Below, piece by piece: positions 1 through 7,215 of a DNA stretch of 64,000 nt. Position numbers and translations under genes: made by a program. The DNA comes from Nocardioides pini (lineage in GTDB: Bacteria > Actinomycetota > Actinomycetes > Propionibacteriales > Nocardioidaceae), in assembly GCF_026712185.1 (NCBI RefSeq), contig NZ_JAPPUX010000005.1:236262-300261 (forward strand), in the 5' to 3' direction. Position 1 is the first letter of the stretch. Each line of letters begins with the position of its first letter. The notes below the pieces were generated by a model. It saw only the letters and a program-made list of their open reading frames with translations. It searched no databases and was not told the origin of the DNA.

Positions 1-22
1 CGCGGTTCCTTCCATGGGGTGT

Positions 23-1489
23 TCAAAGGGTGATGCGACCGGTCCACAGGCCGACGACGCCGGCGACGCCGGCGACCACGATGACGACGAAGAGGCCGAT
101 CTCGGCCGGGGTGAAGATGCGCCGGCCGCGCTCGCTGCGCGCCTTGACGTAGAGCAGCGACGCCGGTGCGAGGAGCACCGCGGACAGCAGCAGGAACTCG
201 AGGCCGGCGGCGTCGAAGAGGAAGAGCGTGTAGACCGTGGCCGCCCCCGCGACGACCCCCTCCCGGCGCTTGATTCGCGGCTCCTCGCCCTCGTAGGACT
301 CCCCGGTCAGGGCCAGCTTCAACGAGTACGCCGCAGCCAGGAAGTAGGGCAGCAGGGCCAGGCTCGTGGCCAGGTCGAGGAGGAAGTTCAGCGCGTCGGT
401 CACCACGAGCGTCAGGAGCAGGACGGACTGGACCGCGATCGAGGTGACCACGAGCGCCGTGATCGGCGTGCCGCTGTCGTTCTCGCGACCCAGGAAGGCG
501 GGGAGGTCGTCGTTGCGCGCGGGGATGTACATCACCTCGGCCGCCATCAACGTCCACGCGAGGTAGGCGCCCAGGACCGACACGATCACCCCGATGCTGA
601 TGAACGTCTCGCCCCAGTCCCCGACGACGTGGGCGAACAGGCCGACCATCGACGGCTGTCGGGTGTCGGCGATCTCCGGCTGGGGCAGGACGGCGTAGCT
701 CGAGAGCGTGACGAGCGAGAAGATCGACAGCACGCTGAGGAAGCCCATGACGGTCGCCCGGCCCACGTCCTCGCGCTTCTGCGCGTAGCGCGAGTAGACG
801 CTCGCCCCCTCGATGCCGATGAACACGAACGTCGTGATGATCATCGTGTTGCGCACCTGCTCGTCCAGGGATCCCAGGTCGCCGTAGCCGTAGGCGGTCC
901 AGTTGTCGGCGAAGACGCCGGCATCGAGGTTCACCAGGAGCACCACGATGAACACCAGGATCGGCAGGATCTTGAAGATCGTGACGATGCGGTTGATCAC
1001 CGCAGCGTCTCGCACGCCGCGGGCGATCAGCACGTGGAACAACCAGACGCCCGCCGTCGACAGCGCGAGCGCCACCACGGTGTCGCCGTCGCCGAAGCTG
1101 TCGAAGAACGCCCCCAGCGTCGCGGTGATGAACACCCAGTAGAAGGCATTGCCCGCGACGGTGCTGGCCCAGAAGCCGATGGCGGAGTTGAAGCCGGCGT
1201 AGTCGCCGAACCCGGCCTTGGCGTAGATGAAGACACCCGAGTCCAGCTGGGGCTTGCGGAGCGCGAGGTTCTGGAAGACGAAGGCCAGCATCAGCATGCC
1301 GGTGCCGGCGATCGCCCACGCGATCAGCGACCCGAGGATGCCGGTGGCGACACCGAAGCGTGCCGGCAGGGAGAACACGCCCGCTCCGACCATGCCGCCG
1401 ATCACCATGGCGGTGAGGGTCGGCAGCGTCATCTTCTGGACGGGGCTGCTCTCCGTGGCAGCGGCCGGTGCCGGCTCGGGTGTGCTCAT
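23..1489 (-). CDS. APC-family amino acid permease (basic amino acid antiporter-like)
   Basis: A 488-residue polytopic protein with about 12 hydrophobic segments. Near residue 30 it has the glycine-rich first-helix signature of APC transporters (GGMVGAGVFSLP), and near residue 210 the conserved FVFIGIEGA segment. These resemble arginine/ornithine antiporters (ArcD/YdgI type), so exchange or uptake of a cationic amino acid across the plasma membrane is likely. The substrate is an inference. The ATG overlaps the stop of a short upstream ORF (ATGA), and a G-run sits just before it. On this strand an ATG at position 15 lies 7 nt past the stop, so a further gene may continue beyond the window edge. 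Confidence 0.85.
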   Translation of the reverse strand: MSTPEPAPAAATESSPVQKMTLPTLTAMVIGGMVGAGVFSLPARFGVATGILGSLIAWAIAGTGMLMLAFVFQNLALRKPQLDSGVFIYAKAGFGDYAGFNSAIGFWASTVAGNAFYWVFITATLGAFFDSFGDGDTVVALALSTAGVWLFHVLIARGVRDAAVINRIVTIFKILPILVFIVVLLVNLDAGVFADNWTAYGYGDLGSLDEQVRNTMIITTFVFIGIEGASVYSRYAQKREDVGRATVMGFLSVLSIFSLVTLSSYAVLPQPEIADTRQPSMVGLFAHVVGDWGETFISIGVIVSVLGAYLAWTLMAAEVMYIPARNDDLPAFLGRENDSGTPITALVVTSIAVQSVLLLTLVVTDALNFLLDLATSLALLPYFLAAAYSLKLALTGESYEGEEPRIKRREGVVAGAATVYTLFLFDAAGLEFLLLSAVLLAPASLLYVKARSERGRRIFTPAEIGLFVVIVVAGVAGVVGLWTGRITL

Positions 1490-1545
1490 GTCGTCCCCCC
1501 GGCAGCTGCGGCCGACCGGCCGGACGTGTTCGCCGAGACGCGCAT
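1486..1545 (-). CDS. possible 19-residue leader peptide upstream of the permease
   Basis: A 20-codon ORF (MRVSANTSGRSAAAAGGTT) has a strong ribosome-binding site: GGAGGA at 1554-1559, 8 nt before its ATG. Its TGA overlaps the permease ATG (ATGA), the usual geometry for translational coupling. The peptide is rich in Ala, Gly, Thr and Ser and has no run of a single regulatory amino acid. It may simply deliver ribosomes to the permease start. It is too short for coding statistics; the support is the RBS and the exact overlap. Confidence 0.45.
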   Translation of the reverse strand: MRVSANTSGRSAAAAGGTT

Positions 1546-1669
1546 GGGCCTGATCCTCCGACGCAACCCCCGCCGAGCGGGTCCCCCGCTGCGGGGGAGG
1601 CCACCGCCGCCGTGTCGTGCGCAGACTCGGCACCGGACCGGACCGACCTGCGGAGAGGAGCCGGGGGAC

Positions 1670-2494
1670 GTGCGTCACCAGGGCTGGGCCTCGGTCGTAC
1701 GCGGTGGCGCGGTGCTGCTGTTCGTTTGCGCGCTGGGCGCGTGTGCGGACTCCGATGACGGCGACTCGCCCTCGACGTCCTCGACGCCGGCTGCCACGAC
1801 GATCGACGCCGCCGCGCTCGACGGGGCGACGTACGCCTCGACCTCCGTCGAGGGCGCCGAGCTGGTGGAGGGGACGACCGTCCAGGTCGGGTTCGAGGAC
1901 GACACCATGTCGGTCTGGGCCGGGTGCAACACCCTGTTCGGGCCCTTCGAGGTCGACGGCACGACCATCGCGTGGGCGTCCGAGCCGGCCGCGACGATGA
2001 TGATGTGCGAGTCGGACCTCGTGGAGCAGGACCGGTGGCTCACCGAGCTGTTCGGCGCCGGGGTCGACGCCACGGTCGAGGGAAACGACCTGACGCTGCA
2101 GGGCGGCGGTGTCACGATCGAGCTCGCGACGGAGGCGCCCGACGACCTCGAGAGCCTGCTCGGGCGCACCTGGACCGCCATCGGCACGGTGTCCGACGGC
2201 GCCGTGTCCCGGCTGCCGGTGGACACCCGGCGCCCGCGGCTGGACGTCGGGGCGGACGGCCTCGCCCGGCTGTTCACCGGCTGCCGGAGCGGACGCGTCA
2301 CCGTCCAGGTCGAGGGGGCGGCACTGGTCTTCTCGAACGTCACGCTCCAGCGCGGACGCTGCACGGGCCCGGCCCGTCGGACCGAGCGGGCCGTCCTGGC
2401 GCTGCTCGACGGCCCCAGTGACTCCGCCGAGCTCCACGACCACCTCCTGGTCGTCACCCAGGGTGGCGAGGGACTCTTCTTCGAGGTCCGCTGA
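1670..2494 (+). CDS. META-domain lipoprotein
   Basis: A 274-residue predicted lipoprotein. The signal peptide has a hydrophobic core at residues 11-22 and an LGAC lipobox with the lipidated Cys at residue 25. Two META/HslJ-like units follow. The first carries the typical pattern of a Cys-Asn pair (AGCNTLFGPF), then a segment ending in MMMCES. The second begins near LLGRTWTAIG and contains FTGCRSG. META domains occur in secreted proteins of poorly defined function, sometimes linked to stress or antibiotic tolerance. The start is a GTG preceded by GGGGG. It is transcribed divergently from the permease. Confidence 0.75.
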   Translation: MRHQGWASVVRGGAVLLFVCALGACADSDDGDSPSTSSTPAATTIDAAALDGATYASTSVEGAELVEGTTVQVGFEDDTMSVWAGCNTLFGPFEVDGTTIAWASEPAATMMMCESDLVEQDRWLTELFGAGVDATVEGNDLTLQGGGVTIELATEAPDDLESLLGRTWTAIGTVSDGAVSRLPVDTRRPRLDVGADGLARLFTGCRSGRVTVQVEGAALVFSNVTLQRGRCTGPARRTERAVLALLDGPSDSAELHDHLLVVTQGGEGLFFEVR

Positions 2495-2500
2495 CCTGGG

Positions 2501-3572
2501 TCACGGCGTGTCCCCGGTCCCCCCGCCCAGGCGGCGTCGCCACACGAGGGCCACGATCCCACCGAGCACGACCGGGCCCAGGATGGTCACGGCGCGCCAC
2601 ACGGTGAGCGCCGCGACCAGCTCGGGCTCGAGCGCGTCTCCGCCGACCTCCATGAACGCCCCGAGCAGGACCACGTCGTAGATGCCCAGTCCCATCATCG
2701 GCGGCAGCGTGAGGGGGTAGGCCAGGAAGAAGACGCCGATGACCTCGTACGCCGGCACCGCCTCCGCGGGGACGCCGACGAATCGCATGGCCAGCAGCAG
2801 GACGCAGGCGTCCGAGAGCACCATCGCGCTCAGGGCGACCAGGGACCGCGGGAAGGCACGGTGGTAGTCGGCCACGATGTGCTGCTGGAACCCGGTCGAG
2901 GAGCGGACCCACGACTCGGGGTCGACCGAGGAGCGCATGCGCCGCACGATGGTCGCGGCCCTCCTCCCCAGGCGGGCGGCGAACTGCTCACGACGCACGG
3001 CGAGCGAGACGAGCACGGCGAGCGCGACCGCGATCGCCACGCTCACCAGGGCGCCGGCCACCTGCGACGTGCCACTGCCCAGGACCGTCAGGACCACAAG
3101 GCCGATGAGAGGAGCGGCGAACCTGTTCACGTAGAAGACGACCATGTTCATCGTGGCCCCGGGCGAGTCCCCGCGAGGCCTCGATCCCCCAGCCGCGGAA
3201 CATGGCCACGCGCACGACCATGTCGCCCGGCGGCGGCGCCACGACGGCCGTGACCGACGCGACGAGGTCGCTGAGCAGCGCGCGTGCAGCGCCGAGGCCG
3301 TCGATGAACAGCGCGAGCGGGAGGGCGTTGAGCGTCTGGCGCACGAGCAGCACCGCCACGAGCGCGAGCACCTCCCAGGCCGTCAGCCTGCCGAGCGCCT
3401 CTGCCACCGACGACCAGTCGATGGCACCCAGGAACGTGGAGGCCAGCCAGCCGCAGACCAGGACGATGACCACGACGACCACCGGCCGGAGCCACGGGGG
3501 GCGACGGCGCCCGGCCGGCTCGGCGGGTGTCGCGGGGGTCGGGCCGTGGGTCATGGACCCGTCCGGGGTCAC
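2501..3572 (-). pseudogene. frameshifted YbhN/LPG-synthase-like (UPF0104) membrane protein
   Basis: Two adjacent frames together give one lysylphosphatidylglycerol synthase TM-region-like protein of about 350 residues. The N-terminal part (frame of the start at 3554 or 3572) runs through APPPGDMVVRVAMFRGWGIEASRGLA. The C-terminal part (2501-3151) resumes with ATMNMVVFYVNRFAAPLIG. Removing one base in the C/G run near 3155-3166 joins them into a family-like GLAGATMNMVVFY. The change is either a real +1 frameshift or a sequencing error in a GC homopolymer. A GTG at 3572 overlaps the upstream stop (GTGA); an ATG at 3554 is the alternative start. The intact protein would be a polytopic membrane protein of the flippase-like YbhN family. 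Confidence 0.7.
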
Positions 3573-4132
3573 GACGAGCTGCCGCGGCGTGACCCGCCCA
3601 GCCTCTTCTGGACGATGCGCGCCAGGACCGCGAGCCCGACCCAGGCGGCGACGGAGATCGCCTGCTCGCCGTAGCCCGCCGGGTCGCTGACGACCCGGAC
3701 GTCGGAGTCGACGCGACCCAGGCCGGCGAGGACGAGGGCGGAGCCGCCGATGGCGGTCACCCACCCGACCAGCCGCTCCCGCCAGCGCTCGAGGGCCACC
3801 CCGCCGACGACGGCGACGGCGGGCACGAAGACGACGGCCAGCAGGACGCTCGCATCACCGGTGTCGAGGATGGTGAAGAGGCGCGCCCCGACGACGGCAC
3901 CCACCACCAGCCCCACGACGAAGAAGAGCACGCGCGCTGCGAGTACGCCGACGAGCAGGGCGAGCAGGCCGCTGGCCCCCGCGATCAGCGCCGCGGTGCC
4001 GAGTCCCGCCCCGAAGGCGTCGGCGACCAGCCAGGCGGCACCGGCCCCGGCGCAGACCAGCACGAGGCGGATCGACCAGATGCCCCCGACCGCGAGCAGC
4101 ACGCCGACGAGGACCAGCACCAGTGCCTCCAT
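3569..4132 (-). CDS. DUF4203-like polytopic membrane protein
   Basis: A 187-residue protein made almost entirely of hydrophobic, Gly/Ala/Val-rich helices (about 6-7), resembling the DUF4203/TM7S3-TM198 fold. No catalytic motif is visible and its function is unknown. The start chosen is the ATG of MEALVLVLVG. The longer upstream reading would add an Arg-rich non-membrane stretch and looks non-coding. Its stop overlaps the GTG candidate of the next gene, so the two are probably cotranscribed. Confidence 0.65.
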   Translation of the reverse strand: MEALVLVLVGVLLAVGGIWSIRLVLVCAGAGAAWLVADAFGAGLGTAALIAGASGLLALLVGVLAARVLFFVVGLVVGAVVGARLFTILDTGDASVLLAVVFVPAVAVVGGVALERWRERLVGWVTAIGGSALVLAGLGRVDSDVRVVSDPAGYGEQAISVAAWVGLAVLARIVQKRLGGSRRGSSS

Positions 4133-4320
4133 CGAGCGATCGTCCCGGCCGCGCGGCCCCGAGAGGATCACCCGAAGCGGGCGACACGACGCCGATGGAC
4201 GCACGAGGGGCCGCCGGTGTCACCGCGCCGGATCCTGGACAGCTCCAGCCCGAGTGATGAGTTCGGGCGCCTACCTCCGTCACACATGGCGACAGGACAC
4301 GACGGACGGAAGGATGAGCG

Positions 4321-5334
4321 ATGACCATCGACACGTGCACGGAGCGAACGGGGGAGGAGGTCGTCATGGGCTCGCTCGCGGACATGGACGAGGGCGGGTT
4401 CGCCGACCTCGCCGAACGGCACCGCCGCGAGCTCCACGTCCACTGCTACCGGATGCTGGCGTCGTTCCAGGACGCCGAGGACGCGGTGCAGGAGACGTTC
4501 CTCAAGGCGTGGCGCGCCCGGGAGACGTACGAGGGGCGCTCGTCGGTGCGGGCCTGGCTCTACCGCATCGCCACCAACACCTGCCTCGACCTGCTCGCGC
4601 GACGCCGACCCGAGCCGGCCAGCGGCGGTGAGGCGATGTGGCTGCAGCCCTACCCCGACAGCCTCCTCGACGAGCTGCCCGCCGACGGTGCCGACGGCCC
4701 GGAGAGCAGGGCCCTCGCGCGGGAGACCATCGAGCTGGCGTACGTCGTCGCGGTGCAGCACCTCGCCCCGCGACCCCGTGCCGCGCTGATCCTGCGCGAC
4801 GTCATGGGGTGGCCGGCCAAGGACGTCGCCGCCCTGCTCGGCGACTCGGTGAACTCGGTCAACAGCGCGCTCCAGCGAGCCCGGGCGGGGATGCGCGAGC
4901 ACCTGCCCAGCGAGCGGCAGGAGTGGACCGGCGACGACGCCGACGTCGAGAACCGCGACCTCGTACGCCGCTTCACCGACGCCAGCGTGGCCGCCGACAT
5001 CGACACGGTCGCCACCATGCTGCGCCACGACGTCCGCTACTCGATGCCGCCGTGGGAGGGCCTGCTCGTCGGCCGGGACGCGGTCGTCGCGGACTGGACG
5101 GCCAACGGCTTCCCGGAGATGACCGGCCTCCGGGCGGTGCCGACGGCGGTCAACCGCCAGCCCGCGGTCGCCTACTACCGCTGGGACGAGGAGCAGGGCG
5201 CACACCTGCCGCTCACGATCGACGTGCTGCGGATCTCGGGCGAGGAGGTCACCGAGGTCACCATCTTCGGCGCCGACCGGTTCGGCTCGCTGGGGCTGCC
5301 CGAGCGACTCCCGTCCGAGGGGGTTGACCGATGA
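4321..5334 (+). CDS. SigG-like ECF sigma factor with C-terminal SnoaL-like domain
   Basis: A 337-residue RNA polymerase sigma factor of the large ECF type. Region 2 spans about residues 27-95 (HCYRMLASFQDAEDAVQETF, then VRAWLYRIATNTCLD). The linker carries WLQPYPD at 107-113, typical of SigG/ECF56 members. Region 4 spans about 133-190. Residues from about 200 form a SnoaL/NTF2-like domain (RRFTDASVAADIDTVATML). In such factors the C-terminal domain is thought to regulate activity in place of a separate anti-sigma factor. A GGAAGG ribosome site precedes ATG 4321. An internal ATG at 4366 is less likely. The next gene starts inside its stop (ATGA). Confidence 0.88.
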   Translation: MTIDTCTERTGEEVVMGSLADMDEGGFADLAERHRRELHVHCYRMLASFQDAEDAVQETFLKAWRARETYEGRSSVRAWLYRIATNTCLDLLARRRPEPASGGEAMWLQPYPDSLLDELPADGADGPESRALARETIELAYVVAVQHLAPRPRAALILRDVMGWPAKDVAALLGDSVNSVNSALQRARAGMREHLPSERQEWTGDDADVENRDLVRRFTDASVAADIDTVATMLRHDVRYSMPPWEGLLVGRDAVVADWTANGFPEMTGLRAVPTAVNRQPAVAYYRWDEEQGAHLPLTIDVLRISGEEVTEVTIFGADRFGSLGLPERLPSEGVDR

Positions 5335-5720
5335 GCCGCGGGAGGCGGCTCGCCGTCACCGGGCTGGGCGCCGCGCTGGCGGCCGCCGCCCTCAACGCCG
5401 TCGTCGCGGCCCTCGCCCGGGCCGCCGGCGTCGACCTCGAGGTCTCGGGAGGCGGGGCGATCCCGGTGTCGGGCATCGCCTTCGTCACCGTCGTGCTCTC
5501 GGTGCTCGGCGTGCTCGTCGCCGCGGCGCTGTCGCGGTGGAGCCACAGCCCCGTGCAGTGGTGGCTGCGCACCACGGTCGTGCTGACCGCGGTGTCGCTG
5601 GTGCCGCCCTTCCTCGCGGCCGCCGACGCGGCCACGGCGGTGACCCTCGTCGTGCTGCACCTGCTGGCCGCGGCGGTCGTCGTGCCGGCGGTGGCGCGGA
5701 CCCTCCGCGCCCCGGCCTGA
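5331..5720 (+). CDS. DUF6069-like small membrane protein
   Basis: A 129-residue protein with four hydrophobic helices and the pattern of the DUF6069 family (LAVTGLGAALAAAALNAV, then AIPVSGIAFVTVVLS). Function is unknown. Its ATG overlaps the TGA of the ECF sigma gene by 4 bp, so it is translationally coupled to it. It may be part of the signal sensed by the sigma factor, which is an inference from position alone. A perfect hairpin follows the stop. Confidence 0.75.
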   Translation: MSRGRRLAVTGLGAALAAAALNAVVAALARAAGVDLEVSGGGAIPVSGIAFVTVVLSVLGVLVAAALSRWSHSPVQWWLRTTVVLTAVSLVPPFLAAADAATAVTLVVLHLLAAAVVVPAVARTLRAPA

Positions 5721-5727
5721 CCCGGAC

Positions 5728-5747
5728 GACCGGCGTCAGCGCCGGTC
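5728..5747 (+). terminator. hairpin after the sigma/DUF6069 operon
   Basis: A perfect 8-bp stem (GACCGGCG / CGCCGGTC) with loop TCAG lies 7 nt after the stop. There is no U-tract, as is common in high-GC actinobacteria. Confidence 0.5.
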
Positions 5748-5881
5748 GCGCACTGACCCGGCGGGGTGAGGCGGCGAGACGGCGACCTGCCCAGCGTCGC
5801 CCGGGCCGCGAGTGGTGCGTCACACCGACCCCTGGGGGTGAGCCGACCACCCTCTCGCGATGGCTACCGTCTCGAGCGACC

Positions 5882-6343
5882 ATGCGCAGCGACCACCACA
5901 GCGCCGACCCCAGCGGCGATCCCCAGATCCTCCGGCTGACCTACACGAGCTCGGCCACCGACCTCATGTCGGTCGCCCAGCTCGTCGAGCTGATCGAGCA
6001 GATCCGCCCCAAGAACGAGCGCCTCGGGCTCACCGGCCTGCTGCTCTACAGCGGCGGCAACGTGATCCAGACGCTCGAGGGGACGTCGTACGCCGTCTAC
6101 GCCGTGTTCGACGCGATCCGCGCCGACACGCGCCACGGCGACGTACGCATCGTCGACCGGCGCTACGTGCGCGCCCGGTCGTTCGGCACCTGGTCGATGG
6201 GCTTCCGCAACGTCTCGGCGCGCGAGGTCGCGGACCTGCAGGACTTCAACGAGTTCGCCCGGGAGTCGGTGGGCCACGACCTCGTCGACCACGCCGCGTC
6301 GGCCTTCGAGCTGCTCGGGACCTTCCGCCTAAGCACCGCCTGA
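5882..6343 (+). CDS. short BLUF-domain blue-light sensor
   Basis: A 153-residue protein that is essentially one BLUF domain, which binds FAD and senses blue light. By counting, the photochemically key residues fall at Tyr21, Asn45, Gln63, Trp104 and Met106, the same numbers as in AppA from Rhodobacter. Gln63 lies in NVIQTLEG and Trp104/Met106 in FGTWSMGF. There is no fused effector domain, so output must go through a partner or the short C-terminal helix region (110-153). A -10-like TACCGT lies at 5865-5870, 11 nt before the ATG, with no Shine-Dalgarno. The neighbouring sigma/DUF6069 operon is a possible but unproven partner. Confidence 0.9.
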   Translation: MRSDHHSADPSGDPQILRLTYTSSATDLMSVAQLVELIEQIRPKNERLGLTGLLLYSGGNVIQTLEGTSYAVYAVFDAIRADTRHGDVRIVDRRYVRARSFGTWSMGFRNVSAREVADLQDFNEFARESVGHDLVDHAASAFELLGTFRLSTA

Positions 6344-6398
6344 GCGTCCACCTCGAGGCGCCGGTGCGGCACGAGCGGCGGCGGTCGCCTAGGCTGGT

Positions 6399-6497
6399 CC
6401 ACGAAAGGGAGTAGTCCCCAACAGGCGCGTCGACACACTGACCTCTCCGGTCCGGCGCGCAGGGCCACCGTCGCGGTGGCGGACGAGACTTTCGACC
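6399..6497 (+). ncRNA. yybP-ykoY manganese riboswitch
   Basis: The leader of the UPF0016 gene begins with CGAAAGGGAGTAGTCCCC and ends with GACGAGACTTTCG, the two conserved ends of the yybP-ykoY (Mn2+) aptamer. The closing P1 helix pairs CGAAAG at 6402-6407 with CTTTCG at 6489-6494. An internal GGGCCACCGTCGCGGTGGC hairpin supplies another arm. Known members bind Mn2+ and switch on Mn exporters, which matches the downstream gene. About 90 nt separate the aptamer from the start codon and could hold the expression platform. Confidence 0.85.
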
Positions 6498-6587
6498 AGA
6501 TTCACACGACCCCACCCGGACGTGCCTGGTCGAAGGCGCGTCCCGGCTCCCGGGGTCACCTCCGGCCGGGCCGGAGAGGATCCCTCC

Positions 6588-7166
6588 ATGGAAGCGCTGC
6601 TCATCAGCACCGCCGTCATCTTCGTCGCCGAGCTCGGCGACAAGTCCCAGCTCATGGCGATGACGTTCGCCACCCGCTACCGCGCCCGCGACGTGATCAT
6701 CGGCATCACCGTCGCCACCGCGATCGTCCACCTCGCCTCCGTCGGCATCGGCGCCGCGATCGGCGAGGCGTTCGGCGACTACCAGCCGTCGATCAACATC
6801 GCGGCCGGCCTCGCGTTCCTGTTCTTCGCGGCCTGGACGCTGCGCGGCGACGAGCTGACCGACGAGGAGGCCGACAAGGCCCGCACCAGCCAGGGTGCGG
6901 CGATCCTCGCCGTCGGCGTCGCCTTCTTCCTCGCCGAGCTCGGCGACAAGACCATGCTCGCCACGATCACCCTCGCCACCCACGAGGGCTGGTTCGGCAC
7001 GTGGATCGGGTCGACCATCGGCATGGTCGCCGCCGACGCCCTCGCGATCGCGGCCGGTGGGCTCCTGGGGCGCCAGCTCCCCGAGAAGGTGATCACGTAC
7101 GGCGCGGCCGCGGCGTTCGTGGTCTTCGGCCTGCTGCTCATCTGGCAGGGCTGGACCGACCTCTGA
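6588..7166 (+). CDS. UPF0016/TMEM165-family manganese exporter
   Basis: A 192-residue membrane protein with six predicted helices in two repeats, each carrying the family motif E-x-G-D-K-(S/T): ELGDKSQ near residue 14 and ELGDKTM near residue 116. Characterised bacterial members export Mn2+; eukaryotic homologues are TMEM165 and Gdt1. The start chosen is the ATG with GGAGAGGA 8 nt upstream. The Mn riboswitch directly upstream supports a role in relieving manganese excess. Confidence 0.92.
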   Translation: MEALLISTAVIFVAELGDKSQLMAMTFATRYRARDVIIGITVATAIVHLASVGIGAAIGEAFGDYQPSINIAAGLAFLFFAAWTLRGDELTDEEADKARTSQGAAILAVGVAFFLAELGDKTMLATITLATHEGWFGTWIGSTIGMVAADALAIAAGGLLGRQLPEKVITYGAAAAFVVFGLLLIWQGWTDL

Positions 7167-7215
7167 CCCGCGCCACGGGAGGACACGTGTCCCGCGGCGG
7201 CGCGAGAATGGCCGG

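Noticed and set aside
1547..1660. A riboswitch in the permease/META intergenic region
   Set aside because: CCCCCGCTGCGGGGG forms a hairpin, but no conserved riboswitch core that I know could be matched.
14..1669. Long N-terminal extension of the META lipoprotein frame
   Set aside because: The extension is antisense to the amino-acid permease and low-complexity. A signal peptide with lipobox begins at GTG 1670.
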